64,000 nucleotides of DNA from Iningainema tapete BLCC-T55 (GCF_014698965.1 NZ_JACXAE010000071.1:42831-106830), one strand, 5' to 3'. Shown: positions 27,064 to 36,634, counted from the stretch's first letter. Program-made: numbers and translations. Notes: a model not told the origin generated them from the letters alone.

Positions 27064-28468
27064 ACAAACCCTTTGGCAACCTTCTCCCGACAACGCAGCG
27101 CAGCCAACAAGTATGGCTTGGCTGGCAATTGGCGGGCTAACACTGTTCACTATCGTTTGCTACTTTGGCGGTGCAGGGAATTTACTACGCCAAGTATTTC
27201 CTGTTGCAAGTTTCTTGGTAGGCGTTTTCCTTTATGCTCGATATCCTTGCCTTTACATCGGCTACACTTGGTGGGTGTGGTTTCTCATTGCATTGCTACG
27301 ACGTTTAATTGATTTTAGGAGTGGTTGGGTAGATCCTAGTCCCATATTACTAGCACCTTTCTTAGTTACATTAATTACTTTTTATACATTTATCCGCCAC
27401 TTACCCAAGTCTTACCGCATGGGTGGTTTGCCTTTTATATTGTCAATATTTAGCGTTATCTACGGCTTTCTGATTGGACTAGTTAACTTTTCGCCAGTTC
27501 TTGTCTTTAGGACAATGCTAGACTGGCTCTCTCCTGTGCTGTTTGGTTTTCACATATTTGTGAATTGGCGTCACTATCCTAATCTACGCGAAAACACCAA
27601 GACAGTATTTCTTTGGGGTGTACTGCTAACTGGTGCTTATGGTATATATCAATATTTGGTAGCACCAGAATGGGATACAAATTGGTTAGTCAATACAAAA
27701 TTGACATCCTTCGGTAACCCTGCACCGTTGGAAATTCGTGTCTGGAGTACCATGCACTCTCCAGGTCCATTTGCGATCGTAATCATGGCGGGGCTAATAT
27801 TATTATTTAGTAGCCAACACCCATTGCGTATCCCTGCTTCAGTAGCTGGCTACTTAGCATTTCTACTTAGTATGGTACGCTCAGCTTGGGGAGGTTGGTT
27901 GGTTGGTTTACTCAGCTTGCTCAGCAGTCTCAAACCGAAACTACAAATGCGTTTGGTTGTGACGATCCTGGTAATGGTAATATGTGTAATACCATTGACA
28001 ACTATTGAGCCTTTTGCTCAGGTGATCAACGAGCGTTTTCAATCTTTCGCAAATCTTGAGGAAGACCAAAGTTATGTGGATCGTTCTAAAAATTACGATC
28101 GCAACATCGGTATTGCTCTTTCTAACGTACTAGGTAACGGCATTGGTGGTACATGGTTTGTTGACAAAGATGGAAAACTAATACAAATTGTTTTAGACAG
28201 TGGTATTCTCGATACTTTTTTTGCACTAGGGTGGTTTGGCGCTATTCCCTATTTAGGTGGAATGATTCTACTAATCTATACTTTATTCCAAGATTCTAGC
28301 TCTCGCAGCGATCCTTTTGCCAATGCTTCTCGTTCGATCGCTTTAGCAATCGTCTTTCAGCTAATTTTTAGTAGCTTGATGATTTCTCTTTCTGGTGTAG
28401 TTTTATGGGGATTTCTAGGTTTGGCGATGGCAGCCAAGAAGTACAATCATCATCAATTAACTATGTAG
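27053..28468 (+). CDS. O-antigen polymerase/ligase-like membrane protein
   Basis: A 471-residue polytopic membrane protein with about ten hydrophobic helices (for example LAIGGLTLFTIVCYFGGAG and LVVTILVMVICVIPLTTI). A long soluble loop between helices in the second half (about residues 320-390, with DRSKNYDRNIG) resembles the periplasmic loop of Wzy/WaaL proteins. It begins at a GTG overlapping the upstream glycosyltransferase by 11 bases. In the HEP island it would join repeat units or ligate chains outside the membrane. Sequence conservation in this family is low, so the call rests on topology and position. Confidence 0.72.
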   Translation: MTYKQTLWQPSPDNAAQPTSMAWLAIGGLTLFTIVCYFGGAGNLLRQVFPVASFLVGVFLYARYPCLYIGYTWWVWFLIALLRRLIDFRSGWVDPSPILLAPFLVTLITFYTFIRHLPKSYRMGGLPFILSIFSVIYGFLIGLVNFSPVLVFRTMLDWLSPVLFGFHIFVNWRHYPNLRENTKTVFLWGVLLTGAYGIYQYLVAPEWDTNWLVNTKLTSFGNPAPLEIRVWSTMHSPGPFAIVIMAGLILLFSSQHPLRIPASVAGYLAFLLSMVRSAWGGWLVGLLSLLSSLKPKLQMRLVVTILVMVICVIPLTTIEPFAQVINERFQSFANLEEDQSYVDRSKNYDRNIGIALSNVLGNGIGGTWFVDKDGKLIQIVLDSGILDTFFALGWFGAIPYLGGMILLIYTLFQDSSSRSDPFANASRSIALAIVFQLIFSSLMISLSGVVLWGFLGLAMAAKKYNHHQLTM

Positions 28469-28492
28469 CCCACACCCGCGCATGGTGTGGGC
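28468..28492 (+). terminator. GC-rich hairpin after the polymerase gene
   Basis: GCCCACACC and GGTGTGGGC form a 9-base stem with a 7-base loop, starting at the last base of the stop codon. There is no T run, so termination would be partial. Confidence 0.4.
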
Positions 28493-28580
28493 GGGCGTAT
28501 TGCAAAACTGACAAAATATACGGGTGTGCAGCTGAAAGCCTAGACGAAAATATCAGTTGCTAACAGGAAATTAAATTTCA

Positions 28581-29774
28581 ATGTTTCATGCTTTTGAATC
28601 AATTCATTACTGGCTAGTTCTTAGCTTTACAGTACTTCTGTTTTGGCTTTTGCCTAAAGAATACCGTACTCCCTTTTTAGCATGTGTTTCTTTTGGCTAT
28701 GTATTCAGTATACAACCAACAGGAGTATTTTCGATTGCAATTTGGGTTTTTTTATTCTTTTTTTTCAGTCGTCAAATTTCCCAAGGAAAGGAATGGACGA
28801 AAGGGCTTGTACCAGTAGCGGTAATTAGTATTGTATTTTTTCTTTGCTTTTACAAATATATTCCTTTTTTACTTGCAGCATGGGGAATAAAAAGTGCTGC
28901 AATTGCTATTGTTATACCAGTAGGATTGAGTTTTATTGCCTTCCGTCTCATCCACTACATTATTGAGAGTAGCCGTAATCAACTTCCCCCCTTCACAATC
29001 AATGATTTTATTGCTTACGCTTTCTTTTTCCCTATATGGATTTACGGACCAATTCAACGTTTTGACAGATATCTCAATGAACAAGAAAATACTTTTAATC
29101 GAGAACATTTATTTGTAGGATTAAAGCGCATATTTTATGGACTTGCCAAAAACTTCATAATTATTCATTATGTTTTAGAACAACTTTATGGTAATGTAAA
29201 CTCACCACAAATTTTGCTGGCAAATCTTGACCAAATCTCCAGCATTGAAATTTGGCGCTACTTGGGTGTTCACTGGCTGATCCATTACATAGACTTTAGT
29301 GCTTATTCTGATATCGCCATTGGTTCAGCGCAGATGTTTGGCATTAAAATTATGGAGAATTTTAAATTACCCTTGTTGGCAAAAGACATATCAGATTTTT
29401 GGCGACGTTGGCATCTGTCATTATCTAACTGGTGTCAAACATACATATATATGCCCATCATTGCTCATACACGTAACCCTTGGTTAGCGGTATACGGCAC
29501 TTTCTTAGTGATGGGATTGTGGCATCCTACTTCTTGGCAGTGGATTTTGTGGGGAATTTATCATGCTACAGGAGTAAGTATATTCCGTTTATGGAATAAC
29601 TTATATCGGCGCAGAAAGTGGACATTTGCTAATCACCGATTTGCCGAAGTTTTTGGTAGAGTGATAACAATTTTATTTGTTGTCGCAGCAGGTAGTTTTA
29701 CTGCACTTGTCGATATCGGAACCGTCGCTGATAGTTTTCGGGTGCTTGCCAAAACAGTTTTTATTAGCTATTAA
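28581..29774 (+). CDS. MBOAT-family O-acyltransferase
   Basis: A 397-residue membrane protein with around ten hydrophobic segments, the size of DltB/AlgI-type acyltransferases. ISDFWRRWHLSLSNW holds one conserved His (278), and LVMGLWHPTSWQWILWG holds the second, expected active-site His (315). AGGAAA precedes the ATG. It is followed by a discrete acyl carrier protein, so it probably moves an acyl group from that carrier across the membrane to the envelope polysaccharide. Which acyl group is unknown. It is the penultimate gene of the rightward HEP run. Confidence 0.85.
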   Translation: MFHAFESIHYWLVLSFTVLLFWLLPKEYRTPFLACVSFGYVFSIQPTGVFSIAIWVFLFFFFSRQISQGKEWTKGLVPVAVISIVFFLCFYKYIPFLLAAWGIKSAAIAIVIPVGLSFIAFRLIHYIIESSRNQLPPFTINDFIAYAFFFPIWIYGPIQRFDRYLNEQENTFNREHLFVGLKRIFYGLAKNFIIIHYVLEQLYGNVNSPQILLANLDQISSIEIWRYLGVHWLIHYIDFSAYSDIAIGSAQMFGIKIMENFKLPLLAKDISDFWRRWHLSLSNWCQTYIYMPIIAHTRNPWLAVYGTFLVMGLWHPTSWQWILWGIYHATGVSIFRLWNNLYRRRKWTFANHRFAEVFGRVITILFVVAAGSFTALVDIGTVADSFRVLAKTVFISY

Positions 29775-29804
29775 ATAGAACGACAACATTCCAGGAGAAA
29801 AGAA

Positions 29805-30047
29805 ATGCTTCAGTTACAAGAACAAGAAATATTTCATCTCATCCAAGAAGCTACAGGTCATAATACCTCTGATCTTCAAGAAGATACAGCATTATTTTCG
29901 AGTGGAATTATGGATTCTCTGGCGATGCTTGACTTAATTTCACTTGTGGAGAAAAAACTTAAAATCAGAATTCCTCCTCAAGATATTCATTTAGGTAATT
30001 TAGATTCAGTCAACAAAATTCAGAAATATCTCTCATCTAGAACATAA
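29805..30047 (+). CDS. Acyl carrier protein (DltC-like)
   Basis: An 80-residue carrier protein. GIMDSLAML contains the phosphopantetheine attachment serine (S38) in the standard D-S-L context; the rest is the usual acidic four-helix ACP (LQEDTALFSSG before it, LVEKKLKIRIPPQDI after it). AGGAGA sits 6 bases before the ATG. It lies 30 bases after the MBOAT gene, repeating the DltB-DltC pairing, although no DltA-like adenylating ligase is seen nearby. It would deliver an activated acyl group to the membrane transferase. Confidence 0.87.
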   Translation: MLQLQEQEIFHLIQEATGHNTSDLQEDTALFSSGIMDSLAMLDLISLVEKKLKIRIPPQDIHLGNLDSVNKIQKYLSSRT

Positions 30048-30050
30048 TGC

Positions 30051-30085
30051 TAGATCCCCGACTTCTTTTAAAAGTCGGGGATCTA
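30051..30085. terminator. Hairpin between convergent genes, family B
   Basis: TAGATCCCCGACTT and AAGTCGGGGATCTA form 14-base arms. It lies 3 bases after the acyl carrier stop and 5 bases before the stop of the leftward gene, so it could terminate both directions. Confidence 0.65.
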
Positions 30086-30090
30086 GGAAT

Positions 30091-31035
30091 CTAGCCTCTA
30101 CCATCTACGCAAGCAATCCATTTGCCGTCAATCAAATGGGGATCAACGTGATGCATCCCAGCACCATTCCACCCACTACCACTTGGTGAGACTACTAATT
30201 TTTGATCGATTTCTCGTTCTTGATAATTTGTAGTTGTCAACTCAGTAATCTCAAATGCTCTCACTTGAGTACCATAATCTGGCAGACAGTCTTGAGTGTA
30301 GCGAATAATGCGATCGCCTGTCACTAAAACTCTACCTCCTGGTCTAGCAATATGTCCATTGCCCTTGACAACTGGACTTTGAGGGTGTTTTAACCAAGGA
30401 CCAAAAAGTTCATCTGCATAATATAGATGGAGAGTGTCAAATTTATTTTCCGTACTATTTTCTGTAAATAGCCACCATTTGTCAGCATAACGGAAAATAG
30501 ATGCATCTAAGAAAAACGATCCATTGAGAAGCTCACCAACAAAACTCCATTCTGTGGGAAATTTTGATGCTTTGTAGAGTCTAATTGCACTTGCTTGATG
30601 AGTTTCGGGAATCATGTAGTACTCATTCATCCATTCAAAAACGTATGGATAAGATAAGTGAAATGGTTCAGCAAGTACAATTTTTTGATACTGCCAATTG
30701 AGCGCATCAACACTAGTTGCTAGTCCAATTTCTCCTAGATATGTTTTTTGATTTAGCACTTCAAAGAACATAAACCAAGTTTGCTCAACTTTGATCATAA
30801 AAGGATCGGCAACAAATTCTGCTCTCACGTCAGTTACATCTCGACGGCTTAAAACAGGATTTTTTACTCCTTTATGTGCAGCTAAATCAATCGGAGATTC
30901 ACCCTGGTAAATGCCAATTGACCATCTTTGTTTATTTGTCAATGCCCCGAATGGTAGTTGATTTGCTATTTTAACTGGCAAACTATTAATTAGTACCAAA
31001 CGTAGTTCTTTGATGATTTTTTTGAAGGGACTCAT
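30091..31035 (-). CDS. GINT1_N-like beta-propeller protein
   Basis: A 314-residue protein. VADPFMIKVEQTWFMFFEV, SYPYVFEWMNEYYMIPET, FLDASIFRYADKWWLF and HIARPGGRVL are spaced as in five-bladed propellers of GH43-like fold, closest by eye to the domain named glucosamine inositolphosphorylceramide transferase N-terminal. In bacteria this domain occurs in polysaccharide clusters, with unknown activity. Its ATG overlaps the stop of the upstream epimerase gene by one base (TAATG), so it is the last gene of a leftward operon. No signal peptide is seen. Confidence 0.65.
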   Translation of the reverse strand: MSPFKKIIKELRLVLINSLPVKIANQLPFGALTNKQRWSIGIYQGESPIDLAAHKGVKNPVLSRRDVTDVRAEFVADPFMIKVEQTWFMFFEVLNQKTYLGEIGLATSVDALNWQYQKIVLAEPFHLSYPYVFEWMNEYYMIPETHQASAIRLYKASKFPTEWSFVGELLNGSFFLDASIFRYADKWWLFTENSTENKFDTLHLYYADELFGPWLKHPQSPVVKGNGHIARPGGRVLVTGDRIIRYTQDCLPDYGTQVRAFEITELTTTNYQEREIDQKLVVSPSGSGWNGAGMHHVDPHLIDGKWIACVDGRG

Positions 31036-31985
31036 TAGATTTTAACTGTACTTTTCTCGTTCAGTTTCTGCCATTCTACTAAATTTTGTAAACCGGATTC
31101 AACCGACCATTGAGGTATGAAGTTTAGCACTGATGAAGCTTTGGATATATCAGCTTGAGAATGAAGAATATCTCCAGGGCGAGGAGGTGCAAAGCTTGGT
31201 TCTAACTGCCACTGAGGATAAAAGGTTTTCATTATATTCACCAGTTGCAGTAAAGAAGTTGATTTTCCTGTGCCAATATTACAACTGATGGCTCCAGGAG
31301 CAGTAGGTGTTGTTAAGGACTTAGCAAAAGCATTTGCTACATCTTTAACAAAGACAAAATCTCTTGTTTGACTGCCATCTCCATAAATTGTAATCTGTTT
31401 TCCTTGTTGCATGGCTGAGACAAATATAGAAATTACTCCTGAGTATTGAGAACCTGGTACTTGTCGGGGACCAAATACATTAAATAAGCGTAAGCCAATA
31501 AATGATAACTCAAATTGTTTGGTAAATAGATCAGCATATTGCTCACTTACCAATTTTTGCAAGCCGTAAGGAGAGATGGGGTTGGGAGGCTGTTCTTCAG
31601 AAATTGACTTTGGTATTTTGTCACCGTAGACAGCAGCCGAACTAGCAAATACTAGTTTAGGAATTTTTAAAGCTTGACACAGTTCAATTACAGCTACAGT
31701 TGCAGACAAGTTGTTATGATGAGCGGACAAAGGTTCCATCCAGGATTGAGTTACTGATGGTGTAGCTGCTAAATGGGCAATGCCATCAATTTTGAGATGA
31801 AAATCTTCAGGCTGACAAGCTAAAACATTTTTTTGAATAATATTCAAATGAGGATGTTCAGGCAGGTTTTTTAAGTTACCTGTAGACAAATCATCTAAGA
31901 CAGTGACGTTATGTCCTTCTGCCAATAGCTGCTCTGTAAGGTGAGAGCCAATAAAACCCGCGCCACCAGTAACAAGAAAATGCAT
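31035..31985 (-). CDS. NAD-dependent sugar-nucleotide epimerase (GalE/WbpP-like SDR)
   Basis: A 316-residue extended SDR. VTGGAGFIGSHL is the Rossmann loop, VLDDLSTGN ends strand two, SSAAVYGD gives the Ser region, and YGLQK gives the Tyr-x-x-x-Lys pair. GLRLFNVFGPRQ and DFVFVKDVANAF are typical of UDP-glucose or UDP-GlcNAc 4-epimerases. It probably supplies a UDP-sugar for the adjacent transferase. Substrate is unresolved. It is translationally coupled to the propeller gene downstream. Confidence 0.85.
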   Translation of the reverse strand: MHFLVTGGAGFIGSHLTEQLLAEGHNVTVLDDLSTGNLKNLPEHPHLNIIQKNVLACQPEDFHLKIDGIAHLAATPSVTQSWMEPLSAHHNNLSATVAVIELCQALKIPKLVFASSAAVYGDKIPKSISEEQPPNPISPYGLQKLVSEQYADLFTKQFELSFIGLRLFNVFGPRQVPGSQYSGVISIFVSAMQQGKQITIYGDGSQTRDFVFVKDVANAFAKSLTTPTAPGAISCNIGTGKSTSLLQLVNIMKTFYPQWQLEPSFAPPRPGDILHSQADISKASSVLNFIPQWSVESGLQNLVEWQKLNEKSTVKI

Positions 31986-32047
31986 ATAACGACTAAAAAA
32001 GTGTAAGAGTATACAATGTGCTGCAGCTTTAGGTTAGCACAAGAAAA

Positions 32048-33112
32048 TTAATTTAGTATTAATTCTTTGTATACTAATAGTGTTTCTTTGTGAACGCGGG
32101 CAACGTTCAACCGCTCTAAGTTTTGCGCTGCAAGGTTTCGCCAAGATTGTTGTAAATCAGAATTACTCAGTAATTTTGCTAAGGAGGCTGCTAAACTTTT
32201 GCTGTCTCTAGCAGGTATAAGTATCCCCGCTTCTCCACCGTCTAATGCTTCAGGTATTCCGTCTACATTTGAGCCAATAATTGCGCAACCTGCTTCTCTT
32301 GCTTCTGGAATTACCAAGGGAGAGGAATCAAAGTAGGAAGCTAGTACAAAAATATCAGTGGCTAGTAGGTAGGGTTTGGGTTCGGATTGGAAACCTTCAA
32401 AATGAATACGTGAGTAACTAGGTTTTTTCCGTGCTTGCTGTTCTAATGACTCGCGATCGGGACCATTTCCTACTAAGTATAAATGAGCATCGGGAAAATC
32501 TTCAGCAATTTCCGCAAAAGCGTCAATTAATTCCCCGACTCCTTTGCGTCGATACATCCCTGATACTGTAGTAATAGCAGGGTGTTGTAGGGGCGAAGGC
32601 TGATAATCTTTTAATTGGCGGCGATTACGGGGACTACCTAATGTGCCATTAGCTACCACACGCATTTTTTGCCATGGGATACCGCGTTTTGCCATTAAAT
32701 CGCCTACTGCTTTACTAACGACAATTACCCTGTCTCCCAAACCCATTAACACTGCACTGCGCTGAAATGCGTTATGTACTGTGGCAATTAAACCATAGTG
32801 ATAACCAAATCTTAAAGTCCGCGCCAGTACAACTCCTGTCATCATGTGCCCATGAACAATATCTGGCTGAAACTCTTGGATAATTGAGCGGTAACGCCCA
32901 GCCGCTTTTATGATATTGAGTGGTGTCCGAGATTGATTGAGTGGAAAATGTTTCGCACCATGTTGTTGTAATAATAACTCGTATTCTCCTCCGGCAGAGG
33001 CGATCGCCACATCATGACCATCTTTTGCTTGCAAACAAGCTAAATCTACTGCCACATTGACAATCCCATTGCCAATTTCTTGTATATGATTAGTTAAATG
33101 TAAGATCCGCAT
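32048..33112 (-). CDS. Family 4 glycosyltransferase
   Basis: A 354-residue GT4 enzyme. EIGNGIVNVAVDLACLQ is the N-terminal loop, TTVSGMYRRKGVGELIDAF starts the C-terminal domain, and SPLVIPEAREAGCAIIGS is the nucleotide-sugar site; the first of the two usual glutamates is replaced (YFDSSPLVIPE). GGAG precedes the ATG. It is the third gene of the leftward polysaccharide operon, next to the PIG-L deacetylase, a pairing that often handles an N-acetylhexosamine. Confidence 0.82.
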   Translation of the reverse strand: MRILHLTNHIQEIGNGIVNVAVDLACLQAKDGHDVAIASAGGEYELLLQQHGAKHFPLNQSRTPLNIIKAAGRYRSIIQEFQPDIVHGHMMTGVVLARTLRFGYHYGLIATVHNAFQRSAVLMGLGDRVIVVSKAVGDLMAKRGIPWQKMRVVANGTLGSPRNRRQLKDYQPSPLQHPAITTVSGMYRRKGVGELIDAFAEIAEDFPDAHLYLVGNGPDRESLEQQARKKPSYSRIHFEGFQSEPKPYLLATDIFVLASYFDSSPLVIPEAREAGCAIIGSNVDGIPEALDGGEAGILIPARDSKSLAASLAKLLSNSDLQQSWRNLAAQNLERLNVARVHKETLLVYKELILN

Positions 33113-33172
33113 TTAAATCTCCATATTTTTTACTAATAGTAAATTTATAAGTTTATGTTTGTGGAGAATCTT

Positions 33173-33202
33173 TGTAGAGACTTTCTCTGTAACGTCTCTA
33201 CA
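33173..33202. repeat. Palindrome, family A, imperfect copy
   Basis: TGTAGAGAC and GTCTCTACA form 9-base outer arms with a mismatched centre. It sits in the 100-base gap between the PIG-L and GT4 genes. Confidence 0.65.
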
Positions 33203-33212
33203 TTATTTGTCA

Positions 33213-33983
33213 CTAATATTTTACTTGAATAAAGACCTCATCATATATCAAAAATTTCTCAACAAAGCCATAGGGTAAACTTTTAAGTTGAGAACAATAA
33301 GCTGCTATGGCTTGTTTCTTTTTCTCTCGAACAGACTTAATTGACAGTCGGTAAGCAGAGGTTGTATTTTGAATTTTCAACAGAGTAAGTAAAGACTTTC
33401 TCCATAACAACCAAATAGGATACTGTAGGAGTTCAACGTCAATACCTGCTTGAGAAAGTGCTATCGTTACTAATTCATAGGTAGCTTCATGATCTGTATG
33501 GGTATCTTGGCAGTGGGGAACATATACTTCTTCTGGTTGATAAAACTTGAGCAGTTCAGATAACTGCTCAATTGTCTGTTGTCGTTCTTGTTGATGTAAA
33601 TTTTGTAAAGCACCATCTGGCTTCGCTAAAAAGTGAACATTACTCGGTGCGACTCCCAAAATCCCTAATGCACTCAAAGCTTCACTTTTACGTATTTGGA
33701 TGATTTCATCTTTCGACAAACCCACTCCACCATTGATGTGTCCATCTGTAAGAAAAGTTACTACTACTGGTATACCAAGTTCGCGTTTAAGCGCAATCAT
33801 TCCACCACAGCCAAATGTTTCATCATCTTGATGAGGAGAAAACACCATTGCTGATTTCTGGTTCAACGCTAGTGGTTTACTTCCAGTGTGTAACCATTGA
33901 AATAGTAAGTTGGCACGGAAATTTTTGAATGAATCAATCCAACTACGCGGAACTAGTTTCTTGATGACTTGTGTTGCATTCAT
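33213..33983 (-). CDS. PIG-L family deacetylase (LmbE-like)
   Basis: A 256-residue zinc-dependent deacetylase. SPHQDDETFGCGG holds the H-x-D-D metal motif, VTFLTDG follows, and HCQDTHTDHEA supplies the distal metal His. The family removes acetyl groups from N-acetylglucosamine linked to lipids, inositol or other sugars. AGGGAA precedes the ATG. It lies 19 bases after the exported propeller gene and before the GT4, so the operon probably builds a sugar product with a free amino group. The product is not known. Confidence 0.85.
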   Translation of the reverse strand: MNATQVIKKLVPRSWIDSFKNFRANLLFQWLHTGSKPLALNQKSAMVFSPHQDDETFGCGGMIALKRELGIPVVVTFLTDGHINGGVGLSKDEIIQIRKSEALSALGILGVAPSNVHFLAKPDGALQNLHQQERQQTIEQLSELLKFYQPEEVYVPHCQDTHTDHEATYELVTIALSQAGIDVELLQYPIWLLWRKSLLTLLKIQNTTSAYRLSIKSVREKKKQAIAAYCSQLKSLPYGFVEKFLIYDEVFIQVKY

Positions 33984-34002
33984 AGGTTCCCTGAATGATT
34001 GT

Positions 34003-36156
34003 TTACCCCCGTAACTGATACATAATCACTTTTGCTTTTTCATCTTCTTCAACAAACACCACATACTCTCCATTAGAACGGCGGAAAGCCCGGATGCCAT
34101 AGGGTATATCAATCCAACCACTTTGACTGGCTACTTCAGGACCAGGTCTAAACTTTTGTACTAATTTTCCTGTCGCTGCTTTGTAAACGTGAACCTCTGC
34201 CTTTTTAAATGTCACAGCAAACAAGTAGTCTCCTGCTACACTCATCGCTGCTGTAGACAACTCTCGCTTACCTGTGGTGTCGTAAGGAATCACGGTTCGC
34301 CAACGCGGAGTGCGATTGCCCTTACTCCAATTATCAAATCGAACAATTTCCGAGCCAGCTACTCCCCAATCATCCCCAATCGCCGGATGTTCTTTGGTAA
34401 AGCCTGACAAATACATTGTGTCTGTGTTGGGAAAATACTCAATCCGTCGCACATCAGTAAATATGCTGGGAGTTTTTTCCTTGCGCATTGAGCTATAAGT
34501 ATAGATGGGATTGCCTTTAGCATCTAACCCTTGTAAAGGATAGTGGCGAATGCCATCAGATGTGCGCAAAGTTTTCCACACGTCACCTTTGCTATCTACC
34601 CACCATCCCCCAACATAGGGATAATCTTTGCTGCTCAAATATTCACTCTTATCAAAAGCACCGTTACCGTTACTATCCCGCCAAATCCATTCTCCGTCTG
34701 GTTGAAAAGGAGGCCAACTTCCTTTGATCATTTTTCCATTTTCTGCTGTGCTGACAAACATGGCTGATGGTATGGCAATTTTTCCATCCGTACTAGGGTT
34801 GTAACGATACACTTCCATAAATATACCATACATGTCTGTAAGGTATAAAAAGGGTTTATCCTGAATGCGGCGAAAGAATGCTGAAGTTGGTCCTGTGTGC
34901 AAGCGGGGATCTTGAGGATATTTGAAAGGATTTAGTGTGTAGGCTTTGTAACTCCACTGTTTGCCAGATGGTTTAGTATAATCCATCACGAATTGTTCTT
35001 GCTTAGTGTATACCTCCTTTCCATCTGTTTTTGGATCGACGTCGGCATTGTCCACAAATTGCAAACCTAGTAACCGCCACTGCATCGCTCCTGATGGCGA
35101 GAATTTCCGCAAATCAGTTCCTGAGTTATTGAAACCGTTATTATTTACATAGATATTACCCGCAGCATCTGTCCCAATGGCAGTTAAACCGTAAAGTTTT
35201 AAATCTCCTACTTCACCCGACGTACCTGCATAAATGCCACCTTTGATCCCAAATGTTCCTGCCAAACTTGGTTTATTTTTGATGTTGTAAATTAGTATTT
35301 GTTGACGCACTCCATTGTCAGCCACCAAAAGTCTGTTCTGATTATCCACTGCGATCGCCGTGGCTTTAGCAACGTCGCTAATTTGTTCGCTCAACTGATT
35401 ACCTTGTTGAGAATAATGCACTATCTTCGCTCCTACACCGTCTTTGCTCTGCAGAATCCACAACGAACCTTGTTTATCAACGGCTATCTTTCCAGGATTA
35501 TTAATCGCAAAGCTGCGTAACTTTTTCATCGTATCCAGATTGTAGACGTGAATTTGGTTTGCACCGCCTTCACTTACGTACAACTGCGACTTCACAATTG
35601 CCAGTCCCGTAACTTCATTTTTGGTACTGACAATTAACATGCTTTTATCCCAACCCCGCCCGTTTGGAAACGGTGCAGGCTTTCCCGACAAGTTGTAGCG
35701 TCTTACACAATACCAAGATGTTTTCTCTGGGGGATAATCTTCATTCTTGCTACCTGTTGATCCCTGGGACATGGCAACGTAAATGTATTTATTATTAGCT
35801 GTTACGGCTTTACCACCTGCACGTTCCCATCCGTGAAGGTCTTCGGCTAAACCAATTACGTTACCATCTTTATATATTCCGGCTTCTCTTCCCCCTTCAT
35901 CCCAAGCACTGTTAGTATAAACTGTGCCATCTGCACTCACGTGAAGTGCTAGTACAGCATTCTGTACCCACTTGCTTCCTCCACCAAAACTATTACCTAA
36001 CCAAGATGTTTTATAGGTAATTGCCCCTGTTTCACTGACCGCAAAAGATGCGGCGATCGCGATCGAGGCTACTAATCCAGTAATGAGTATTAATAAATAC
36101 TTGAAAATTTTTTGCTGCCGAAAATGTTCACCAAATAACTTTATTCTGCTAATCAT
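34003..36156 (-). CDS. Exported or membrane-anchored beta-propeller protein
   Basis: A 717-residue protein with an N-terminal hydrophobic helix (LLILITGLVASIAIAASFAV, about 21-40) after a basic start, a signal or anchor. The remainder contains repeated NHL/SMP-30-like blades: TGLAIVKSQLYVSEGGANQI, GKIAVDKQGSLWILQSK, TAIAVDNQNRLLVADNG, LTAIGTDAAGNIYVNNNG. It should sit on the outer face of the cytoplasmic membrane or in the periplasm. It is the first gene of the leftward operon. No catalytic motif is recognised; such propellers may bind or cleave glycans. Confidence 0.7.
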   Translation of the reverse strand: MISRIKLFGEHFRQQKIFKYLLILITGLVASIAIAASFAVSETGAITYKTSWLGNSFGGGSKWVQNAVLALHVSADGTVYTNSAWDEGGREAGIYKDGNVIGLAEDLHGWERAGGKAVTANNKYIYVAMSQGSTGSKNEDYPPEKTSWYCVRRYNLSGKPAPFPNGRGWDKSMLIVSTKNEVTGLAIVKSQLYVSEGGANQIHVYNLDTMKKLRSFAINNPGKIAVDKQGSLWILQSKDGVGAKIVHYSQQGNQLSEQISDVAKATAIAVDNQNRLLVADNGVRQQILIYNIKNKPSLAGTFGIKGGIYAGTSGEVGDLKLYGLTAIGTDAAGNIYVNNNGFNNSGTDLRKFSPSGAMQWRLLGLQFVDNADVDPKTDGKEVYTKQEQFVMDYTKPSGKQWSYKAYTLNPFKYPQDPRLHTGPTSAFFRRIQDKPFLYLTDMYGIFMEVYRYNPSTDGKIAIPSAMFVSTAENGKMIKGSWPPFQPDGEWIWRDSNGNGAFDKSEYLSSKDYPYVGGWWVDSKGDVWKTLRTSDGIRHYPLQGLDAKGNPIYTYSSMRKEKTPSIFTDVRRIEYFPNTDTMYLSGFTKEHPAIGDDWGVAGSEIVRFDNWSKGNRTPRWRTVIPYDTTGKRELSTAAMSVAGDYLFAVTFKKAEVHVYKAATGKLVQKFRPGPEVASQSGWIDIPYGIRAFRRSNGEYVVFVEEDEKAKVIMYQLRG

Positions 36157-36634
36157 GGTTCTGAATTTTTATACTTTAAAACTATTTAGTTATTTACACA
36201 GATAAGGATAATCCTGTTATTTTTTAATAACCTTAAACATAACTAGCTACCTGCCATTTTGGCTAAAATTTGGCAGATTGTCAGTATTTAAATTTTAAAT
36301 TTACATAAAAATAATTAATGTTAATAGTTTAAGTTATAATTACCTAAACTTTTTCCTCATCTTATTTACATAAGTTATCTGAAATATTATCTTTTCATCT
36401 ACTACTTTACAAAAAATTTATAAAATAAAAACAGAAGCTTTATAAAATATGGGGTAAAAAATAAATGGAGTAAGATAAGAATAACATATCTAGAGCAAAT
36501 GACCGTATAGGTAAAAAATTCAAGATTTAATGAATTATTTTATTGATTTGCATTCTTATATTTAATTTGAATAAAGAAAAAAATAAGTTATAAGACCAAT
36601 AGAGATAAAAGATTAAGCTTGGGAGAACATTCTT
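36157..36634. other. Divergent AT-rich intergenic region
   Basis: About 480 bases between the leftward propeller operon and a rightward GT4 gene. It is very AT-rich with no ORF or RNA gene visible. It should contain both promoters; no specific site could be defined. Confidence 0.5.
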
